A DNA stretch of 64,000 nt from assembly GCF_018860805.1 (NCBI RefSeq), contig NZ_JAHKQR010000011.1, positions 1,336,740 to 1,400,739 on the forward strand, given 5' to 3'. Numbering within the stretch: position 1 is the stretch's first letter; each line of letters starts with the position of its first letter. The translations under genes and the position numbers were made by a program. Positions 43,195-52,037 of the stretch are shown here, piece by piece. The notes under the pieces were generated by a model. The model was not told the DNA's origin. It did not search any database and saw nothing but the letters and a program-made list of their open reading frames with translations. The stretch comes from Aestuariibacter sp. A3R04 (lineage in GTDB: Bacteria; Pseudomonadota; Gammaproteobacteria; Enterobacterales; Alteromonadaceae).

Positions 43195-45063
43195 ATGGCA
43201 GATAAAATCTCCATATCCCAAAGTAAAAGCAATCTCAAAGTTCGGCTTTTGGTTGGTACCATTACCCTATCCTTTATCATTATTTGCCTGTTAAGCGCAA
43301 TTGGCCACACCATAGTGATGGACATAGAACGCCAATTTGAAAAAGACAGCTTCACCCAGCAATGGCAACATATTGTCCGTTATGAGCAAGCCAATAATGA
43401 CATGGCATCTGGGGAATTCCCGTTCATCCACGCCCCGGATCTCTCACTGGCATTTTATGCGCGGGAAACCTTGTACAATCGCGATAACCTGGACACCTCG
43501 CCATTCTGGCAAGCCATGTCGCGCGATGAGGTCAATCATTTTGTCACCTTAGGCGGGAATACCTATTTCATTCAAATCACGTCGTCCCCCCACAGAACCG
43601 AGCCCCTAACGCTCATATGGAAAGCAAAAAACGACACTGTATTAACCGCGGCGGCCATCAACAAACTCTCCCTTGCTGCCTTCATTACATTTTGGCTGGC
43701 TGTAGGCGCTGCACTGCTTATTTCGTCATTTGTAATGCGGCGTTTTGCCCAGGCCAACAAGATGCTGGAGAAACTTGCGTTACAAGACTCACTCACCAAA
43801 CTTGCCAACCGAAATGCACTGTTTAATCTCAAGTTTCCTGCTGCGAATACCGGCGCGCTTTTCTTCCTAGACCTAGACCGATTTAGAGACATCAATGACG
43901 CCCTAGGGCACGAAATGGCCGACCGAACCTTGTTCGCTTTTGCTCAGCGCCTAAGGGTGTTAGCCGGTGAGACAGCCCGGGTATTTCGTTTCCGCAGCGA
44001 CGAATTTGTTATTTGGCAGCCAGATACAGCTCATACAGATATTCAATCACGTGCTTTCAATTTGTTGTACGATTGCAGAGAGCCGTTAAATGTGGGCAAT
44101 ACTTCACTGGAAGTGAGTTGCAGTATTGGCGTTGCTTGTCTGCCCGACCACGGCCACAACATGGACATGTTATTGAGAAACGCCGAAATTGCCATGCACA
44201 GAGCAAAAAAGCTACGCCTTGGTGTACAGATATATAACGACCAACTGGCATACAACAGCACGATGAAAGTAACCCTGCGGAGTCAATTGCGTTCCGCCTT
44301 ACACAATAGGGAATTTGTGCTTTTTTACCAACCCAAAAAAGACATTTCATCGGGCAGGTTGGCCGGCGCGGAAGCGATTGTTCGCTGGCAACACCCGGAT
44401 GAAGGCCTTTTGTTCCCAGCGCTATTTATTGACTTAGTGGAGCAAAGTGGCATCGTCCACGCTTTTACCCGATACACAGTGGAGCAAGCGGTCGCGCAAA
44501 TAAAAATCTGGTATGAGCAAGGGTTTTCCTTACCCGTTTCGGTAAACCTATCGGCTTATAATCTTATGGATAACGCATTTATACCTTTCGTTAAAACGTG
44601 TTTGGACAACGCAAAAATCCCCCCTTCCCTGCTTGAATTTGAACTGACGGAAAGCGCCACAATGGTAGATATTGCCGTTACCAAAAAGGTATTAACTGCC
44701 TTTAAAGAAATGGGGATCAAAACATCTATCGATGACTTCGGCACGGGCATGAGCTCCTTCGCATATTTGCGTGAACTGGATATCCAAACCGTTAAGATTG
44801 ATCAGTCTTTCATTCGTCACATGGAGCGAAACAATCGCAACACCAAAATTGTGGAAGGCATTGTTTCCCTGTGTCGCAATCTGGCCATAGATGTAGTTGC
44901 AGAAGGTGTGGAAACCGAACAACAAGCCGAACTTCTCAAGAAACTCGATTGCCATATTGCTCAGGGATACCTTTTTGGCCGACCTGTACCGGCGGACAAG
45001 ATCACAGCATTAATGGCTGGCAATACAAATTCACTGCACGTCCCGTATTTTCAAACGAATTAA
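43195..45063 (+). CDS. Membrane GGDEF/EAL protein with degenerate GGDEF, probable c-di-GMP phosphodiesterase
   Basis: A 622-residue inner-membrane protein. A transmembrane helix lies at about residues 17-40, a periplasmic region to about 160, and a second helix near 162-182. The GGDEF site reads RSDEF (VFRFRSDEFVIW), so cyclase activity is unlikely; it may bind GTP as a regulator. The EAL domain has EAI (AGAEAIVRWQHPDEG) plus NLSAYN, ELTES, DDFGTG, KIDQSF and AEGVE, so phosphodiesterase activity is plausible. GGTGGA precedes the ATG. The phosphorelay operon follows on the same strand after 130 bp. Confidence 0.9.
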   Translation: MADKISISQSKSNLKVRLLVGTITLSFIIICLLSAIGHTIVMDIERQFEKDSFTQQWQHIVRYEQANNDMASGEFPFIHAPDLSLAFYARETLYNRDNLDTSPFWQAMSRDEVNHFVTLGGNTYFIQITSSPHRTEPLTLIWKAKNDTVLTAAAINKLSLAAFITFWLAVGAALLISSFVMRRFAQANKMLEKLALQDSLTKLANRNALFNLKFPAANTGALFFLDLDRFRDINDALGHEMADRTLFAFAQRLRVLAGETARVFRFRSDEFVIWQPDTAHTDIQSRAFNLLYDCREPLNVGNTSLEVSCSIGVACLPDHGHNMDMLLRNAEIAMHRAKKLRLGVQIYNDQLAYNSTMKVTLRSQLRSALHNREFVLFYQPKKDISSGRLAGAEAIVRWQHPDEGLLFPALFIDLVEQSGIVHAFTRYTVEQAVAQIKIWYEQGFSLPVSVNLSAYNLMDNAFIPFVKTCLDNAKIPPSLLEFELTESATMVDIAVTKKVLTAFKEMGIKTSIDDFGTGMSSFAYLRELDIQTVKIDQSFIRHMERNNRNTKIVEGIVSLCRNLAIDVVAEGVETEQQAELLKKLDCHIAQGYLFGRPVPADKITALMAGNTNSLHVPYFQTN

Positions 45064-45193
45064 AATTCCGTTCCGGTCTGTTGGCATTAGTGCACACATT
45101 TATTTTAAGCGTTATTACAATAAGGTGATCCTAAGTCTCTGATGACTTGTACTACGTACATTGGAACAAAAGCACCATAATGAGGAACTGATA

Positions 45194-46528
45194 GTGTTAA
45201 CGGTTTTATTGGTAGATGATGACCCGGAATTTACAGAAGTCGCCTGTACAATTATTGAATTTCTTGGTCATGAAGTATTAACCGCGGCAGATTTATCTGA
45301 AGCCAGGGATTGGTTAACTAAGGAATCTTTTGATCACATTCTACTCGACTTCATGTTGCCGGATGGCAGTGGTGTGCATCTTTTTGAGGAGCTGGACGCG
45401 CTGGCCAAACGCCCCAAAGTAACACTCATCACCGGACATCCCTCAGTCCGGGGTATCATAAAAGGCCTGTGCGGTCCCAACATTGATTACCTTGTAAAGC
45501 CCATCCAACGAGAAGACATTGAAGCCACCTTATCTGGCAAAAAAGCCCCCGCGGCAGAAAAAACTAAAGGGGTGAAAAAATATTTTGGGCACCTCATTGG
45601 CGAATCAGCCCCCATGCGGGAACTCTACAAACTGATTGAACGGGTGAGCCGCACCAGTGCTAACGTAATGTTGTTGGGTGAAAGCGGCGCAGGTAAGGAA
45701 GTAGTAGCAGCAGCCATACATGAAGCTTCAGAAAGTGAAGGGCCGTACATAGCAACCAACTGTGGTGCCTTCTCAAAAGAACTTATTGGCAGTGAACTTT
45801 TTGGCCACGAAAAAGGCGCATTCACCGGCGCGGTAGGGAAAAAAGAAGGGGTTTTTGAACAAGCTGAAGGCGGCACCCTTTTTCTCGACGAAATTACCGA
45901 AATGCCCATTGATATGCAGCCCAACTTGCTTCGGGTACTGGAAAATAAGGTCGTTATTCGCGTCGGAGGAACAAAAACGATTCCCGTGAACTGCCGTGTA
46001 GTGTCCGCGACTAACCGTCGTATGGAAGAAATAGCGCAGAGCAAAGTACTCCGGGAAGACATTTACTTTAGATTGGCTGTGTTTCCTATCACTATACCGC
46101 CCTTGCGCAACCGCAAGGAGGACATTCCGCTGTTGGCCACCCACTTTATTGACGAATTTAACCGTGACAACGATACCCGATTTACCTGGGAAAGCAGCCA
46201 ACTCGATACGTTAACCGCATACGACTGGCCGGGCAATGTCAGAGAGTTACGCCACTTTGTACACCGTGCTGCCATTATGAGCGATCCGGACAAACCCGCG
46301 ATTGAACTACCGAAAACCATCGAATCCCCCTTCGCGCAGAAGCAATCGACTACTCCGGCACTCGAAGCCGGCCGTACCATTGAAGACGTCGAGAAAGAAC
46401 TGATTTATGCAACCTTGGAAAAAGTAAATGGCAACAAAACACTAGCGGCTGACATGTTGGGAATTAGCACCAAAACCCTCTACAACCGTTTACATGCCTA
46501 TGGCGATTTGAGTAAAGACGATGCGTAA
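45194..46528 (+). CDS. Sigma-54-dependent response regulator (NtrC family)
   Basis: A 444-residue activator: REC domain (VLLVDDDPEF; phosphorylation site in ILLDFMLPDGSG; LVKPI), AAA+ ATPase (Walker A LGESGAGKEV, sigma-54 contact loop GAFTGA, Walker B GGTLFLDEI, arginine finger region) and Fis-type HTH (NKTLAADMLGISTKTLYNRL). I start at GTG 45194 with GAGGA upstream; TTG 45161 has none. The stop overlaps the next gene by 8 bp. It heads the phosphorelay operon and is the natural candidate activator of the TGG-N10-GCA promoters found downstream. Confidence 0.93.
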   Translation: MLTVLLVDDDPEFTEVACTIIEFLGHEVLTAADLSEARDWLTKESFDHILLDFMLPDGSGVHLFEELDALAKRPKVTLITGHPSVRGIIKGLCGPNIDYLVKPIQREDIEATLSGKKAPAAEKTKGVKKYFGHLIGESAPMRELYKLIERVSRTSANVMLLGESGAGKEVVAAAIHEASESEGPYIATNCGAFSKELIGSELFGHEKGAFTGAVGKKEGVFEQAEGGTLFLDEITEMPIDMQPNLLRVLENKVVIRVGGTKTIPVNCRVVSATNRRMEEIAQSKVLREDIYFRLAVFPITIPPLRNRKEDIPLLATHFIDEFNRDNDTRFTWESSQLDTLTAYDWPGNVRELRHFVHRAAIMSDPDKPAIELPKTIESPFAQKQSTTPALEAGRTIEDVEKELIYATLEKVNGNKTLAADMLGISTKTLYNRLHAYGDLSKDDA

Positions 46529-46766
46529 TAACAGCGGTGGAATGAGTGAACAACATCAAGCAGAGTTGGCAAAATGGGTACATGACGCCCGCAAGCCACT
46601 CAACAGGATCTCGATGCAGGCCGAGCTGGTGAAAATGGCATTGGCCGGTGATATACCCGTGGAAAAAGCCACTGAGGCGCTGGACAAGATCATTGTAAGT
46701 ACCAAAGACTGCAGCGCCCTGCTTACAGACATGGTGACTGCCATGACTGATATCGATAGAGAGTAA
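46521..46766 (+). CDS. 81-residue stand-alone histidine-kinase H-box (DHp-like) protein
   Basis: A small cytoplasmic protein with no signal or membrane segment. Residues 19-34 read WVHDARKPLNRISMQA, which matches a HisKA H-box (xHDLRxPLNxI) with His21 as the candidate phospho-acceptor. The second half (EKATEALDKIIVSTKDCSAL) fits the second DHp helix. There is no ATPase domain. The start overlaps the response regulator stop, and a CHASE3 kinase gene follows 5 bp later, so it is firmly inside the operon. I infer a histidine phosphotransfer or kinase-regulating role; HPt-fold proteins have different sequences. Confidence 0.75.
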   Translation: MRNNSGGMSEQHQAELAKWVHDARKPLNRISMQAELVKMALAGDIPVEKATEALDKIIVSTKDCSALLTDMVTAMTDIDRE

Positions 46767-46771
46767 GGTTC

Positions 46772-48271
46772 GTGTTAAATAAAATCCTTCAGTCATTCTA
46801 TAGTTGGATGACCCTGGTCGCGATAGTGCTTATCGTGATAACAGGCAACGCATTTTACATTGTCAGTACCCTCGATGAGCTTGCCGATCTCGAATCAAGA
46901 TTGTTTACCACTAATAAAGTCATCAACGCCACAAACCAGCTTCACATGGCTGTCCTGCGCGCTGAATCAGGACAGCGTGGCTATCTGCTTACCCGGGACG
47001 AAGCCTATCTTAGCGACTACACTGCCACCCTCTCGAAAGTAAACACCTTACTCGAAGAGGTTGAAAAAGCGGCACTCATCTCCGAACAACCTGACCAGTG
47101 GGGAAATATCAATGCCCTGCTGTCACTCAGTCGATCCAAATTAAACGGGCTAATCAATACCGTTGAGCTTAGTAGAAACGGGGAGCATGGTGAAGCGATG
47201 AAAATCGTCAATTCTGATGTAGGCCTTAACCTGTATGATGAATTTGAAAATCGCTATCGCGAAATAGACAGTGCAGAGCGCGACGTACAAGAAAAGCACC
47301 TGCGCAATCTCAAGCGTCTGCGCAGTGATTCAGTGAACACACTAATTGTTTCCGGCATCACCACCGGGCTGTTAATTAGTGCTATTTTAGTCTTGTTGAA
47401 GCTCAATATGCGTGAAAACGCCCGGCATCAATCTGAGCTGGAAGCCTACAATGATGAACTCGAAGACAAAATTGCCTCGCGAACACAGGAATTGCGCTTG
47501 TTTGCTGACGAACTTGCCCGAAGTAATCGCGAGCTGGAAGATTTTGCTTTTGTCGCATCCCACGACTTACAGGAGCCACTGAGAAAAATTCGCGCCTTTG
47601 GCAATCGCCTGGAAGCTGGCTACGAGTCTGTCATGGATGATCGGGGTAAAGATTTCCTTAAACGCATGCTCAATGCCGCCGAACGAATGTCTATGTTGAT
47701 CAGTGACCTACTTGCTTTTTCACGGGTCACGACCCGCGGTAAAAATTTCACAAAAGTTGACTTAAACGACATTTTTGAGAACGTCACCAGCGACCTTGAA
47801 ATCGCCGTTGAAGAATCCGCTGCCACCATTAATATCAGTCCCTGCCCGGTTATTCTTGGCGACAAATCACAAATTGAACAACTGATGTTGAATTTGCTAT
47901 CCAATGCACTCAAATTTAGAAAAGAAGAGCTCGCTCCTGTAATAGATGTTACCGTGCGACCACCGAATGAAGAAGAACTCAGTGGGTTGTTAACCCGTGA
48001 TTTATACGACTGGATTACGCTTACCATCGAAGATAACGGAATAGGCTTTGACCAGTCATTCGCAGAAAAAATATTCGCGCCTTTTCAGCGCTTACACGGA
48101 CGAAGTGAATACAAGGGCACGGGTATTGGCCTGGCAGTTTGCAGACGAATTGTCGAAAGGCACAACGGCCAAATATCTGCTTTTAGTGAGCCAGGAAAGG
48201 GTACCCGGTTTGTGATCACCATACCGACCAATGGCGAACCATTCGCCACAACGAACAAGGAGTCATCTTAA
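46772..48271 (+). CDS. CHASE3-domain sensor histidine kinase
   Basis: A 499-residue inner-membrane kinase. TM1 (about 10-31) and TM2 (about 190-210) flank a CHASE3 sensor domain (AVLRAESGQRGYLLTRDEAY is typical). A coiled coil (about 215-255) leads into a phytochrome-type HisKA box, FVASHDLQEPLRKIRAF, with His264. The HATPase has NLLSNALKF, DNGIGF and GTGIGLAVC. The start is GTG 46772. The stop TAA is directly followed by the ATG of the next receiver gene, suggesting phosphotransfer to it. Confidence 0.93.
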   Translation: MLNKILQSFYSWMTLVAIVLIVITGNAFYIVSTLDELADLESRLFTTNKVINATNQLHMAVLRAESGQRGYLLTRDEAYLSDYTATLSKVNTLLEEVEKAALISEQPDQWGNINALLSLSRSKLNGLINTVELSRNGEHGEAMKIVNSDVGLNLYDEFENRYREIDSAERDVQEKHLRNLKRLRSDSVNTLIVSGITTGLLISAILVLLKLNMRENARHQSELEAYNDELEDKIASRTQELRLFADELARSNRELEDFAFVASHDLQEPLRKIRAFGNRLEAGYESVMDDRGKDFLKRMLNAAERMSMLISDLLAFSRVTTRGKNFTKVDLNDIFENVTSDLEIAVEESAATINISPCPVILGDKSQIEQLMLNLLSNALKFRKEELAPVIDVTVRPPNEEELSGLLTRDLYDWITLTIEDNGIGFDQSFAEKIFAPFQRLHGRSEYKGTGIGLAVCRRIVERHNGQISAFSEPGKGTRFVITIPTNGEPFATTNKESS

Positions 48272-48724
48272 ATGACATTGAAAAATTCGACCCCTATAAA
48301 TATTTTGATGGCAGACGATGACGAAGATGATCGCCTGCTCACACTGGACGCGTTAAAAGAAAGTCGGGTACTCAACAATTTGTATTGTGTTGAAGACGGC
48401 GTAGAACTGCTTGCTTACCTGCGAAGAGAAGGCAAATATGCCGATCCGAAGGATTCACCGCGGCCGAGCCTGATCCTTCTCGATCTGAACATGCCGAGAA
48501 AAGACGGCCGGGAAGCACTACAGGAAATTAAAGCCGATCCTTCTCTGCGAGCCATCCCAGTGGTTATCTTAACCACGTCCAAAGAAGAAGAGGATATGCT
48601 AAGAGGATACGATTTAGGCTGTGCGTCATACATAACCAAACCGGTTAATTTTGAGGGTCTTGTCGATCTCATGCGCGCATTAGGGCGTTACTGGATAGAG
48701 TTTGTAGAACTCCCCCACGATTAA
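48272..48724 (+). CDS. Single-domain response regulator (Rcp1-like)
   Basis: A 150-residue receiver without output domain: acidic pair in ILMADDDEDDRLL, phosphorylation site in LILLDLNMPRKDGR, then VVILTTS and the switch lysine in YITKPVNF. The longer loop after beta 2 is typical of receivers paired with phytochrome-type kinases. It starts at the base after the CHASE3 kinase stop. It likely works as a phospho-carrier or sink within the relay. Confidence 0.93.
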   Translation: MTLKNSTPINILMADDDEDDRLLTLDALKESRVLNNLYCVEDGVELLAYLRREGKYADPKDSPRPSLILLDLNMPRKDGREALQEIKADPSLRAIPVVILTTSKEEEDMLRGYDLGCASYITKPVNFEGLVDLMRALGRYWIEFVELPHD

Positions 48725-48742
48725 AGCATAGAAGGTTTGGCA

Positions 48743-50719
48743 GTGAGTGAAGTCATCAAAGTACTGTTGGTTGAAGACGACGAGGACGACTATTTCCTCA
48801 CTGCAGACTACTTGTCTCAATGTGAGTCCCCGTCGTTTGCAGTTACTTGGGTAACAAACGGACAAAACGCTATTGATGCCATGCAGACGGCCAGCTTCGA
48901 CATTTGCCTGCTGGACTACATCTTAGGCGCCGAAAATGCTTTGGACGTACTGGCAACTTTTAAGAAAGCTGGCATCAGTGTTCCCGTCGTTATCCTTACC
49001 GGCCAGTCAGACACCCGTGTAGACGAAATGGTAATGCGCGCCGGCGCTGCCGATTATCTCACTAAGAGTGAAATTGAAACGCCCCGCTTTATGCGAACTA
49101 TGCGCTATGCCATGGTCCGCCGCGAAATGGAAAATGAGAGAATCGAACGCCACAAGGTTGAACAGCAAAATAAGGCAAAAGATAAATTCCTGGCCCACCT
49201 TGGCCATGAACTTCGTACGCCGTTAACTTCTATTCTTGGTTACACCGAGTTGCTCCTCGATGAGGACAACCCGCACATGAAACAGGAATTGTCCATTATT
49301 CACACCAACGGCAAACACTTGCTCAGTTTGCTCAACGATTTACTTGATATGTCAAGGATAATGGCTAACAAACTGGAACTCACGAACAAAGACGTCAACC
49401 TCACTGCCTTTATGACCGACGTTCACTCTCTGATGAGTCTCGCAGCAAAAGACAAAGACTTGTCTATGACCATTAGTTCAACCTCCCCTGTTCCGGAGAT
49501 GATTAGCGTCGACCCGACCCGACTCAGACAAATTTTGATCAACCTGATCAGTAATGCTATCAAGTTTACCGACGCCGGGTCAGTGGATGTTTCCGTAGAA
49601 ACCCTGCCTCCTGCAAATGATAAAAGCCTGTTGCGCTTCAGGGTGAAGGATACCGGAATAGGTATGCCGCCAGACAAACTGGATGATATTTTTCATCCCT
49701 TTGAGCAAATTGAAGATGTCATGCGCGCCAATCACGGTGGAGCGGGTCTGGGTTTGGCCATCTGCCGCGAACTGGTGAGTAAGATGGGGGGAGAAATTCA
49801 AGTTGAGTCTGAATTTGGCAAAGGCAGTGTTTTTTCGTTTACTATCGACCCTGGAGATGTTTCTTCTCAATCACAAGACTACCTGAGTCTGGCAGCTCCC
49901 ACTGCATCAAGCTATATAACGCGAAATTTGCACGTTACCGGGCGAGTCCTGATTGTTGATGATCTTCGCGAATTGCGCAGACTCACTGGCCATTTAGTCA
50001 GCCGATGTCACGCGAGTGTATCCTATGCAGAAAATGGCGCAAAAGCTGTGGATGCCGTGCTGGAGGCGGAAAGAGACAACACACCTTTTCATCTCGTACT
50101 CATGGATATTCACATGCCGGTAATGAACGGCATTGATGCGCTTAAAGCAATTCGCGCCCGCCGCTGCAACGTTGCAGTAGTGGCCATTACTGCTGCAAGT
50201 AGGAAAGGCTTGAAAGAATCTCTGCTAAATGAAGGTTTTGACGACGTACTGGGGAAACCCATTGATAAAGGCGATTTACTGCAAGTTCTCGACCGCTACC
50301 TCATTAGCACGCCAACACCTGTGCTTCCTTCTCCTCCGGACCAAGTTAATCTCCACACGCCTGAACCCCAAGGAGCGGCAGCAAAATCAGTGCTTATTGT
50401 TGAAGACGACAGCGATGCCGCTGAATTAATGAAACTCTTGGTATCACATTTGGGGCATCGGGTAACTGTAGCAAACTCAGGGCAAGCAGCACTTGCCGCA
50501 GCGCGCAATACTCAATTTGATGTCGCCTTGCTGGATTTAACGCTACCCGATGCCAGCGGGATAGAACTAGCCGCCAAGTTGCAGATGACCAAAACGGGCC
50601 TGGAAACGTATATCGTAAGTGGCCGGGAGCCCGACCCCAGCGAACTTAAACGGGTGTCAATTTCCGGTACCTTATTAAAACCAGTCAGTCGACAGGACCT
50701 TACCCTGATTTTCAGCTAA
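48743..50719 (+). CDS. Hybrid histidine kinase, REC-HisKA-HATPase-REC-REC
   Basis: A 658-residue cytoplasmic kinase without membrane segments. REC1 (residues 1-120; CLLDYILG), HisKA (FLAHLGHELRTPLTSILGYT, about 155-175), HATPase (NLISNAIKF, DTGIGMPP, GGAGLGLAIC), REC2 (VLMDIHMPVMNG, about 460) and REC3 (ALLDLTLPDASG, about 600). With the N-terminal receiver it may be switched by the other kinases of the operon. I start at GTG 48743 with AAGG 7 nt upstream; TTG 48737 is too close to that site. Confidence 0.92.
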   Translation: MSEVIKVLLVEDDEDDYFLTADYLSQCESPSFAVTWVTNGQNAIDAMQTASFDICLLDYILGAENALDVLATFKKAGISVPVVILTGQSDTRVDEMVMRAGAADYLTKSEIETPRFMRTMRYAMVRREMENERIERHKVEQQNKAKDKFLAHLGHELRTPLTSILGYTELLLDEDNPHMKQELSIIHTNGKHLLSLLNDLLDMSRIMANKLELTNKDVNLTAFMTDVHSLMSLAAKDKDLSMTISSTSPVPEMISVDPTRLRQILINLISNAIKFTDAGSVDVSVETLPPANDKSLLRFRVKDTGIGMPPDKLDDIFHPFEQIEDVMRANHGGAGLGLAICRELVSKMGGEIQVESEFGKGSVFSFTIDPGDVSSQSQDYLSLAAPTASSYITRNLHVTGRVLIVDDLRELRRLTGHLVSRCHASVSYAENGAKAVDAVLEAERDNTPFHLVLMDIHMPVMNGIDALKAIRARRCNVAVVAITAASRKGLKESLLNEGFDDVLGKPIDKGDLLQVLDRYLISTPTPVLPSPPDQVNLHTPEPQGAAAKSVLIVEDDSDAAELMKLLVSHLGHRVTVANSGQAALAAARNTQFDVALLDLTLPDASGIELAAKLQMTKTGLETYIVSGREPDPSELKRVSISGTLLKPVSRQDLTLIFS

Positions 50720-50848
50720 GCACGCTATATCGGCCCAACCCTGCAATAATTACAAAGCAACTGTAATTCTGCGGGAATTATATATATTGCAGCATGATGA
50801 TTATTATTAAATACACTTTCTTTTCAAGCACTTAAATAATCACCTTCT

Positions 50849-50864
50849 TGGTACCCCAATTGCA
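50849..50864 (+). promoter_or_regulatory. Sigma-54 promoter, yqjD/yqjE-like operon
   Basis: TGGTACCCCAATTGCA matches the -24/-12 consensus (TGGCACG-N4-TTGCA) at 10 of 12 defined positions. The GC of -12 is 37 nt before the start codon. It lies 130 bp downstream of the operon that encodes a sigma-54 activator. A 6-bp inverted repeat (ATTACA-N7-TGTAAT) about 90 bp upstream could be an activator site. Confidence 0.7.
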
Positions 50865-50900
50865 ACAGTTATTGGGAATTCACCGACTAAGGAGAAAACA

Positions 50901-51233
50901 ATGGCTACGGCAACGAGTAATGTGTCCAAAGCACAACAAAAGACGAATAGCACGGCTGAAACTGGCGCATCTTCGCATCCCTATACTGACATTGCACAGG
51001 ATACCCTTCACAGTTCAGTTGACAGACTGGCGAAAACTGCCGCTAAAGCAGAAGAGAATTTGCGAAATACGGCTGCGGATTCAGCAGAGAACATGGCCTC
51101 GCGTAAGGCGCAAATGGATGCAAAATGGCAAGCATCTGGTGTGCGCAAATACGCCGTTGAAAATCCAGTTGCTGCTGCGGGGATTGCGTTTGCAGCAGGG
51201 ATGTTAGTCACGTCATTACTGCGCAAAAAATAA
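50901..51233 (+). CDS. DUF883 (ElaB/YqjD-like) membrane-anchored protein
   Basis: A 110-residue protein with a soluble, Ala/Lys/Glu-rich coiled-coil N-terminal part and a C-terminal membrane anchor ENPVAAAGIAFAAGMLVTSL followed by RKK. This is the DUF883 pattern; E. coli YqjD/ElaB are stationary-phase, inner-membrane proteins that bind ribosomes. AAGGAG precedes the ATG by 7 nt. It overlaps the next gene (TAATG) and opens the yqjDE-like operon behind a sigma-54-type promoter. Confidence 0.85.
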   Translation: MATATSNVSKAQQKTNSTAETGASSHPYTDIAQDTLHSSVDRLAKTAAKAEENLRNTAADSAENMASRKAQMDAKWQASGVRKYAVENPVAAAGIAFAAGMLVTSLLRKK

Positions 51234-51709
51234 TGGCAACGGCCCCCCATCAGCAAAAAACGGATCGGCCCGCCAGTGACAAGACTGACGGGCCTTCTGC
51301 TGGCGATGATTCACCTTATCGCCACCTAAACACCACAGTTGATGAAACGTTATCGTCGCTAAGATGGCTGGCCATGGAGAAGCAGCAAGAGTATCTGTCG
51401 CTTCTCGAACTCGTCAGTGCCGAAGTCCGACTGGCGAAAAAATCTGCCTTGGTTACTATTCTTGCCACGCTGACAGCGTTTGTGTTTAGCTGTTTTTGCT
51501 GGCTGGTTATCAACCTGTTCATGGCTATTGGCCTGCACAAGCTGGACATGCATTTTGCTTTAATTTCACTTATTGTATTTTCCATAAACGCTCTCTTCGC
51601 CGTGTTGGGATTCACAATGGCGAAAAAGACATACCGCCGCATTTCGCTCATGCCTGCTTGTCGCATTCTGCTTTCAGCTGTGGGCCTGAGTTCTCAACAA
51701 GGGGAATAG
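51233..51709 (+). CDS. YqjE-like phage-holin superfamily III membrane protein
   Basis: A 158-residue inner-membrane protein with two hydrophobic segments (about residues 78-100 and 108-128), preceded by an amphipathic region (SLLELVSAEVRLAKKSALVT) typical of the YqjE/putative actinobacterial holin family. It is encoded directly after a DUF883 gene as in E. coli yqjD-yqjE. Function is unknown, presumably membrane stress. Confidence 0.8.
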   Translation: MATAPHQQKTDRPASDKTDGPSAGDDSPYRHLNTTVDETLSSLRWLAMEKQQEYLSLLELVSAEVRLAKKSALVTILATLTAFVFSCFCWLVINLFMAIGLHKLDMHFALISLIVFSINALFAVLGFTMAKKTYRRISLMPACRILLSAVGLSSQQGE

Positions 51710-51710
51710 C

Positions 51711-51968
51711 ATGAACTGTTTTCTAAAAGATGAGTTAGCCGCCCGGGATACAGCGCAGGAGAACTATAAAGCGGCGCAAAAAAACGCCGAGTATGCCCTT
51801 AACGATGTTAAACTAAACACCAGATTACTCATGGCAAAACCAGCTGGTCTGTTGACCTTTTTCGGTGCAGGTGTCTATCAGGGAGCGACGAGTGAAAACC
51901 CGTCATCAAAGCGTAAAAAAGCAGTATTTACACTGTTTAGAACTGCTTTACTGAACATGCTCAGTTGA
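51711..51968 (+). CDS. Small protein, third gene of the yqjDE-like operon
   Basis: An 85-residue protein that starts 1 bp after the yqjE-like stop. The N-terminal half is charged and probably helical; the middle (MAKPAGLLTFFGAGVYQGAT) is weakly hydrophobic. By position it is the counterpart of yqjK, though sequence likeness is only general. AGGGG overlaps the end of the preceding gene. Confidence 0.65.
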   Translation: MNCFLKDELAARDTAQENYKAAQKNAEYALNDVKLNTRLLMAKPAGLLTFFGAGVYQGATSENPSSKRKKAVFTLFRTALLNMLS

Positions 51969-52037
51969 CCTGCCACATCAACAACTATCCGGTTCTGATG
52001 GAATCTATGCTACCTCTTTTATCACCTAGGAATGGTT

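Noticed and set aside
45069..45090. TGGCAT followed by GTGCA before the sigma-54 regulator gene as a -24/-12 promoter
   Set aside because: The spacing is too short (GG-N7-GC), so the relay operon is probably not itself sigma-54 dependent.
52032..52034. Alternative lipoprotein start at ATG 52032
   Set aside because: AGGA ends 1 nt before it; ATG 52038 has the right spacing.
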